A stretch of 13,157 nt of DNA from a bacterium (GTDB lineage: Bacteria > JALSQH01): the NCBI GenBank assembly GCA_026985515.1, contig JALSQH010000110.1, positions 1 through 13,157 on the forward strand. Direction: 5' to 3'. Of the stretch, positions 8,517 through 13,157 are shown one piece after another (the stretch's first letter is position 1; each line of letters starts with the position of its first letter). The notes beneath the pieces are model-generated. The model made no database searches, had not been told where the DNA came from, and worked only from the letters and a program-made list of their open reading frames with translations. The position numbers were made by a program, and so were the translations under genes.

Positions 8517-8909
8517 ATGGTTAACAGAAGGGGAAAGGGAAAAGGCCGTCTTATTGCAACGGGGTTTGCCTCTCCCGCTGATGATTTTCTTGAGAGGCCT
8601 CTTGATCTCAATAGCTATATTGTAAAAAACCCATCTGCTACTTTTTTCTTTCGGTATGAGGGGGAGGGTTTTGATTTGCGGAATGTGATGAATGGAGATC
8701 TTCTCGTTGTGGACAGATCCCTGACGCCTGTTAGCGGTGATCTTGTGGTGGTTGTTTGCGGAGATGAGTTCATTTTGAGGGAAATTAAAATAAAGAGCAG
8801 GAAGATATACCTGCTGAGTGACACCGGTCTTGAGGATCCTGTTTTGTGTGGCAATTTTGAAATCTGGGGAGTGGTTACCCATATTATCAGAAATCTCAGG
8901 CATAAATGA
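8517..8909 (+). CDS. umuD: UmuD'-like protein with both catalytic residues replaced
   Basis: This 130-residue protein aligns without gaps to E. coli UmuD from its residue 25 onward: TGFASPADDF against CGFPSPAADY, DLN, then NPSATFF against HPSATYF, NGDLLVVD, and WGVVTHIIR against FGVVIHVVK. UmuD normally self-cleaves on RecA-ssDNA to give UmuD', which partners UmuC in DNA polymerase V. Here the catalytic Ser (E. coli S60, in GDSM) is Gly51, in GEGF. The catalytic Lys (K97, in FTVKK) is Arg88, in FILRE. The N-terminal arm is nearly absent, replaced by a basic stretch (NRRGKGKGR). Self-cleavage should be impossible and also unnecessary. Start choice is open: ATG 8517 is almost leaderless, TTG 8493 overlaps the -10 box, and an ATT at 8553 sits seven bases after a purine-rich tract. 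umuC follows after three bases. Confidence 0.85.
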   Translation: MVNRRGKGKGRLIATGFASPADDFLERPLDLNSYIVKNPSATFFFRYEGEGFDLRNVMNGDLLVVDRSLTPVSGDLVVVVCGDEFILREIKIKSRKIYLLSDTGLEDPVLCGNFEIWGVVTHIIRNLRHK

Positions 8910-8912
8910 AAA

Positions 8913-10175
8913 ATGAGCGAATATTTTGCCCTTGTAGATTGTAACAATTTTTATGTTTCCTGTGAGCAGGTCTTTAATCCTTCTCTCCGGGGAAAGGCTG
9001 TGGTTGTTCTGTCAAATAATGATGGTTGTGTGATCTCCAGATCTCAGGAGGCAAAGGCTGCAGGTATTAAAATGGGCCAGCCTTTCTTTGAAATTGAAAA
9101 AATGGTAGAGGAAGGCAGGGTTATTGCTCTTTCAGCAAATTTTACCCTGTATGGAGATATGTCCAGGAGGGTAATGGAAACACTTTCTTTTTTCAGTCCC
9201 TTTGTGGAGATTTATTCTATTGATGAAGCTTTCTTACTGCTTGATAATAATGATGTGGATGACCTTTTAAAATATGGGGAAGGTATAAAGGAGTATGTGT
9301 ATAGATGGACAGGAATACCTGTGGCAGTTGGCATAGCCCCCACCAAAACTCTTGCCAAGGTTGCCACATATATTGCAAAACATGATTCTCCGAAGAGCGT
9401 GGTTTTCATAAGAAGGGGAGAAGATCTTAATCCTTACCTTGAAAAGGTGCCTGTGGAGGAGATATGGGGGATTGGAAGAAGTTACTCAGAATTTTTGCAA
9501 TTAAAGGGAGTTAAAACTGCCGCTGATTTTGTTAAGTTGCCTGAACAGTGGGTGAAAAGGTACATGAAAATAAATGGTGTAAGAACATGGAGGGAACTGC
9601 AGGGAAAGAAAGTGTTTTCCCTTTCGGAGAGGAGCATAAGAAAATCTTTCATAACTTCAAGGACCTTTGGAGAACCTGTTGAGGATTTTGAGAGTCTGAA
9701 GTCTTCCATTATTACTTTTATGAAAATGTCAGTTGAGAGACTCAGGGAAGAGGGTTACCTTGCCTCGGAGGTAACAATATTTATTTCAAGCAGCCTGCAT
9801 GTGAAGGATATTTACAGGTCTGCCATTGTTGAAAATCTTCAGTCTCCCACAGATTACCTGCCAGATTTAATAGCCCCTGTGGAGGATATGTTAAAAAGGA
9901 TTTACAGGAAGGGAGTGAAATACAGAAAAGCTGGAGTGGTACTATCTGGATTGATAAGGAAGGAGAATTATCAGTATGAACTTTTTACACCAGCAGAGGT
10001 TGTGAGGAGAAAGGAGAATTTGATGGCTGCAATAGAGGAAATTTCTGGAAAATTTGGGAGGGACTCAATTAAACTTGGAGGAGAATCTCTATCCAGCAGG
10101 TGGAAATCAGTCCAGAAACACCTCTCAAGAAGATACACAACTTCCTGGGATGGGATTCCGGTGGTGAGGGGGTAG
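8913..10175 (+). CDS. umuC: UmuC-like Y-family translesion DNA polymerase
   Basis: This full-length (420 residues; E. coli UmuC 422) catalytic subunit of a polymerase V-type enzyme copies past damaged template bases. Metal-binding residues are present: D9 in LVDCNNFY, and D104 and E105 in YSIDEAF. The steric-gate tyrosine is Y14. Other family segments are VLSNNDGCVISR, GIAPTKTLAKVA, VEEIWGIGR (helix-hairpin-helix region) and SRTFGEPV (little finger). QYELF at 354-358 matches the beta-clamp motif QLNLF of E. coli UmuC. The end LSRRYTTSWDGIP is the typical UmuC C-terminal (DUF4113) tail. It begins three bases after the umuD stop with only a weak ribosome site, so translation is probably coupled. 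Nothing suggests loss of polymerase activity. Confidence 0.96.
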   Translation: MSEYFALVDCNNFYVSCEQVFNPSLRGKAVVVLSNNDGCVISRSQEAKAAGIKMGQPFFEIEKMVEEGRVIALSANFTLYGDMSRRVMETLSFFSPFVEIYSIDEAFLLLDNNDVDDLLKYGEGIKEYVYRWTGIPVAVGIAPTKTLAKVATYIAKHDSPKSVVFIRRGEDLNPYLEKVPVEEIWGIGRSYSEFLQLKGVKTAADFVKLPEQWVKRYMKINGVRTWRELQGKKVFSLSERSIRKSFITSRTFGEPVEDFESLKSSIITFMKMSVERLREEGYLASEVTIFISSSLHVKDIYRSAIVENLQSPTDYLPDLIAPVEDMLKRIYRKGVKYRKAGVVLSGLIRKENYQYELFTPAEVVRRKENLMAAIEEISGKFGRDSIKLGGESLSSRWKSVQKHLSRRYTTSWDGIPVVRG

Positions 10176-10221
10176 TTATCCCTGAATTGATATAAGGTAT
10201 TAACCAGAATAAGTGGTAAAC

Positions 10222-10251
10222 TTGACAGAAATTAAAAATTTGTTCTATACT
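10222..10251 (+). promoter_or_regulatory. Strong sigma70-type promoter of the repeat-controlled operon
   Basis: A perfect TTGACA (10222-10227), an 18-base spacer and TATACT (10246-10251) give a near-consensus promoter with a start near 10258. It lies in the 103-base gap after umuC. It serves the ATG at 10279, about 20 bases downstream, through the ribosome site AGGGGG (10268-10273), five bases before that ATG. Confidence 0.8.
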
Positions 10252-10278
10252 TTTTATGAATGATAACAGGGGGTAAAA

Positions 10279-10374
10279 ATGAAGCTTAACCAACCAACCA
10301 ACCTACCTACCTACTTACCTGAAACACATCTTTGGATACTTTTTCCTGATTATTTCTTTTCTTTTACTCAGTGA
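10279..10374 (+). CDS. 31-codon OFF-state reading frame ahead of the repeat-controlled gene
   Basis: The ATG at 10279 has the best ribosome binding site in the region (AGGGGG, five-base spacing) and lies just after a strong promoter. As written, its frame reads MKLNQPTNLPTYLPETHL and stops at TGA 10372-10374. The frame passes through the tetranucleotide repeat and ends just before the downstream coding frame becomes a clear protein. I read it as the truncated product of an out-of-frame repeat state, not as a functional peptide, though a leader-peptide role is not excluded. Confidence 0.6.
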   Translation: MKLNQPTNLPTYLPETHLWILFPDYFFSFTQ

Positions 10375-12592
10375 TTTACCTCTTGAAGCACATCCTTCTC
10401 ATGGAAATCATAATGGAAATCACCATGGAGGATATGGATATTGTGGTACTCAGGTAACACTTAATGTTCCTTCATCCATCTGGGTTGGTAATATGCTGCA
10501 AAACAGGGGTCAGATTACCCTTGATGGTGAAGGAAGCAATATAGTCATCGGAAAGGATCTGCATAATTGCGGTGTTATCAGAAGTAATGCAGAACTGTTC
10601 TGTCGGAGAATTCACAGGGAAGGGGAGCTGGATGTTGAGGATGTGATTGAGAAGCATAAATGTATCAAAGGTCCCGATAATCTTTTTGAGAGGAATTATG
10701 GCAGAAGGATTTCTGATGCGACATATATATTTTCTGATTCGGGAGAGGTGACTCAGGATGGAGAGATTGTTGGTTATGGTGAATTCACTACTGGAGGGGT
10801 AACATTCAGATGGGATGGAGATGAGTGGATTATAGAGGGACAGGGTTATATAAGGGGAAGTGCCGTTTTTGAAAGTGGGGTAAAGATGAATGGTGCATGG
10901 GTGGATTTACTTGGGGATCTGAGTGTGAATGGAGCGTTAATTATTGATAGCGAGAGCACTCTTATTCTTCAAAGTATTGAGTGGCCAGGGTTGCTTGTCA
11001 GGGGTATGTTGAGAGTTGATGGATATGGGAGATTTAATACCGGTATTTACACAGGTCAGATGATGACAGGTTTCAATGCAGAGGTTGAGATATACGGAGG
11101 GCTTTTCGTGGCACACAACTTGCATAATAAAGGTAAGATGAAGGTTAAGTTCAGTCAGATGGTGATGAGAAGAATAGCAGAGAGGATCAAGCAACTTGAA
11201 GATGAAGAAGATAAGCAACTGCTGAGTGTGCAATATGCTGATGGAATTACGATGTTTGCTGGAGCGGGAATAGCTATTTTTGCATCCAGAAGAGGTAGCC
11301 TGGATGAAATTATGGCAGGTGAAATAACGGATGTTTCATACAGGATACTGGGTACTACAAGAAAACTTGGAGTTGATCTTGGAGGAGGCCTGGTACCTCC
11401 ACAGGTAATAGCATATGGTTTTATTGAGAATCTGAAACAGTCGGGTTATAAGCAACCGGTTTTACTAAAACTTTATTATTTGCCTCCTGACTTCTTTTAT
11501 GGAGAGTTTATGGATGCTTCAGATGGGGAATATATTGGAATATATCAGCTTGGAGATGGTTACAGGAAGGTTGATAAGGCTTTTTTTGAAGAAGTTGAAA
11601 TGGACCTGGAAAAGTGGTATGCCAGTTTACCAGTAACTATTTCAGAGGAATGGCAGCATCAAAGGGATCTGGAGTGGGAGGAGTTTTTGAGACCGGTGAG
11701 TGGAACAGCGAGTTTCGGTACAGAAAGTAGATTATTAAATTCAAAATTTGGAACGATGTCGTTCTTGGGTGGGTGTTATATAAAATATGACCATAGATAT
11801 ACTGTAACAGGTTTCAAAAAATGGAAGGTACTTGATGAAAACCTTTGGGATTCTTTATACCAGGTTATATTTGATGCTTCAAGTCTGAGTAAGGGAGATT
11901 ATAAGATTGGTTGTTCACCTGTATCGGCAGCTCTAATTTTTAGATATTGGGGTTGGAGAAATAGTAATTATAATTCCTGTCTCCCTGACAATAGGAATCT
12001 TTTAATTGATCTTCATAAAGCAATGAAGACAACGGATGATGGAGGAACAGAAAATGAAAATATAGCACCTGGTATAAAAAGTGTTGCGCAAAAGTATGGT
12101 ATGGAATTTAGAACAGGAGGGAAAGAGTTTTGGTGGAAGTCTCCATACAATTTTATTAGGGACGAAATACTGAGAGACAGACCTGTACACCATTCTTATT
12201 ATACTGCAAAGATGCTAAAGAAAGGAATGGGTCATTCAGCGGTGGCGTATGGTGTCAGGCATGTGAAAAGAGTTTATAAAACCTCTATCGGTACCAATGA
12301 CAGTCTATGTGCAGATAGGCATTATGTAGAAATTATATATTCTGCCGAAGCGGATTATGAAGAAAATCCACTTGGTTTTGGTGAGCATAGATTGGATATA
12401 TGGGCTGCACCGCCAGGCTGGTATGATGTTGTAGTTATTCCTGTTCATGGATGTCCTTCCGGAGGAGGGGGTGGTGGAGGAGGTGGTGGATGTAGCGAAA
12501 CACCAGGTCAGGATGAAGTGACCATTTTCTTTGCTGTTTATATGTGGATATTTTTAGTTAAAAGAAGGACACTCAACAAAAAGCATAGATGA
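10279..12592 (+). CDS. Candidate phase-variable surface protein: signal peptide, beta-solenoid, C39-like peptidase, Gly10-Cys sorting tail (OFF as written)
   Basis: The coding frame is open from 10283 to the stop at 12592 but lacks a standard start before ATG 10493. It is one base out of phase with ATG 10279. Upstream of 10493 it encodes a signal peptide (core GYFFLIISFLLL, likely cleavage after PLEA) and a His/Gly-rich mature start (HPSHGNHNGNHHGG). Numbering from the ATG at 10493, a motif [IV]-x3-L-[HQ]-N-x-G-x-[IM] recurs three times (VGNMLQNRGQI, IGKDLHNCGVI, VAHNLHNKGKM) within a beta-rich region up to about 220, suggesting a solenoid. A charged helix follows (about 225-245), then unrecognised sequence. 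A C39-like cysteine peptidase follows, with Cys474 in GCSPVSAALIFRYWGW and His581 in GMGHSAVAYG. The tail has ten Gly (657-666), Cys667, a hydrophobic segment (VTIFFAVYMWIFLV) and basic residues. The first solenoid motif starts before 10493, so that ATG is not the natural start. No close family is recognised. The peptidase assignment rests on motif shape. Confidence 0.7.
10288..10319 (+). repeat. Tetranucleotide repeat, eight WACC-type units, candidate phase-variation tract
   Basis: There are eight contiguous 4-base units: AACC four times, TACC twice, TACT once and TACC once. The tract begins nine bases after the A of the ATG. Because four is not a multiple of three, each unit gained or lost shifts the frame. 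The distance from the ATG to the downstream coding frame is one base out of phase (214 bases to 10493). Losing one unit, or gaining two, would put the ATG in frame with the signal peptide. Tetranucleotide tracts at 5' coding ends drive phase variation in Haemophilus and Neisseria surface genes. Confidence 0.8.
12461..12580 (+). other. C-terminal sorting-like tail: poly-Gly, Cys, membrane segment, basic end
   Basis: Ten consecutive glycine codons, using GGA, GGG and GGT in mixed order, lie between Cys654 and Cys667. The sequence then continues SETPGQDE, a hydrophobic stretch of about 14 residues (VTIFFAVYMWIFLV) and KRRTLNKKHR. The order of Gly-Cys, transmembrane segment and positive cluster resembles tripartite C-terminal sorting signals such as MYXO-CTERM, GlyGly-CTERM and Synergist-CTERM. 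In some of these a dedicated intramembrane protease processes the tail and the Cys is the anchor site. The mixed codons argue for selection on the protein and against recent slippage. Confidence 0.5.
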
Positions 12593-12602
12593 GGGGATAA
12601 GA

Positions 12603-13157
12603 ATGAGAAAATTCAGAGTCTTACAAAAGTTGAGAGTTTTTTCATTTTTAATGATAGTTTTATCTCTAATTTTAGGAGAAGGTTGTAATCATGAACATTG
12701 CTGTATGTTACCTCATCCTGAAGCACTTGATAATGGATTTTTGCTGAGATTGAGTAACGGAAAAATTATTTTTATGGATCCAATAGGTATATATAAATAT
12801 GATGAAGATGGTAATGGCGTGGCCTATCAGAGAAAGCTGCTATTTGATCTCTCCGGAACAGAACCTGTGCTGTATAAGAAATTTGACTTTGTCGGGAAAT
12901 TTAATCTTTACGAACCACTTTCTTCTTGGAAAAACTGGTATATTTTTTATAGATTAAAGCCTCAAAGTGACTGGATTGGAGTTAATGTAAGGGATACAAC
13001 AAGTTATCTTTTTAATGTTGCTACCTCAGCATCTATCAGAGTGACAGATGTCACATATTTCCCATGGGGAACATATAATGTTCCAGTTTCCTTTGCAGTG
13101 AATGGTCGGTATACAATATGGGAATTTCATTTTAGTGAATTATGTGAAAAAATTGAA
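12603..13157 (+). CDS. Secreted or lipidated protein of unknown function, 3' end beyond the window
   Basis: The frame is open for 185 codons to the window edge with no stop. I do not recognise the family. The N-terminus has a basic start (MRKFRVLQKLRVF) and a hydrophobic core (SFLMIVLSLIL), followed by GEGC. The Cys could be a lipoprotein lipidation site, but the preceding residues do not fit the usual lipobox well. A short His/Cys-rich patch follows (CNHEHCC), then beta-rich sequence with many aromatic residues (for example WKNWYIFYRL near residue 120). The start is supported by GAGGGG at 12591-12596, six bases before the ATG. It begins 10 bases after the stop of the upstream surface-protein gene, so the two are almost certainly cotranscribed and may work together at the cell surface. 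Confidence 0.8.
   Translation, partial: MRKFRVLQKLRVFSFLMIVLSLILGEGCNHEHCCMLPHPEALDNGFLLRLSNGKIIFMDPIGIYKYDEDGNGVAYQRKLLFDLSGTEPVLYKKFDFVGKFNLYEPLSSWKNWYIFYRLKPQSDWIGVNVRDTTSYLFNVATSASIRVTDVTYFPWGTYNVPVSFAVNGRYTIWEFHFSELCEKIE

Noticed and set aside
8508-8947. Minus-strand open frames opposite umuD
   Set aside because: They are antisense shadows of the umuD and umuC start region with no promoter or recognisable product.
10165-10195. Possible terminator after umuC (AGGG...CCCT)
   Set aside because: The stem is only about four bases and has no U-run, so it is not supported.
10493-10495. ATG 10493 as the natural start of the C39-like protein
   Set aside because: There is no ribosome site. The same frame continues upstream into a solenoid motif and a clear signal peptide, so this ATG is internal.

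Overview
The window comes from a diderm (Gram-negative-type) bacterium. It encodes a TamB translocation protein, an Omp85/BamA-family outer-membrane assembly protein, and at least one further exported beta-rich protein. The DNA is moderately AT-rich by eye, with frequent AGA/AGG and ATA codons and several sigma70-like promoters. I cannot assign a phylum from the sequence alone; an anaerobic or deep-branching diderm would fit, but that is a guess.

Left part (1-7593). The 3' two thirds of an acyl-CoA carboxylase carboxyltransferase subunit (plus strand, cut by the window edge) converges on an outer-membrane biogenesis block on the minus strand. The block reads tRNA-Gly(CCC), tamB, then a BamA/TamA-like Omp85 protein with about seven POTRA domains. 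The tRNA has a strong promoter and lies 27 bases before the TTG start of tamB with no terminator visible between them, so tRNA and both protein genes may share a transcript. The two convergent genes overlap at their stop codons, and a very strong hairpin lies inside the 3' coding end of the Omp85 gene.

Middle part (7594-10175). A compact divergent promoter region precedes a small exported, probably outer-membrane, protein of unknown function. Next comes a umuDC-type translesion polymerase operon. UmuC has its catalytic and clamp-binding residues. The UmuD-like protein begins essentially at the UmuD' end and has lost both catalytic residues (Ser to Gly, Lys to Arg), so it should not be able to self-cleave.

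Right part (10176-13157). This is the most unusual region. A near-consensus promoter, a good ribosome binding site and an ATG lead into a tetranucleotide repeat of eight WACC-type units. As written, the ATG frame stops after 31 codons. Loss of one 4-base unit would join the ATG in frame to a signal peptide and a protein of about 770 residues. That protein has a beta-solenoid-like N-terminus, a C39-like cysteine peptidase domain, and a C-terminal tail of ten glycines, a Cys, a membrane segment and basic residues. The arrangement suggests a phase-variable, surface-anchored protein captured in the OFF state. A second secreted or lipidated unknown protein follows in the same operon and runs off the right edge.
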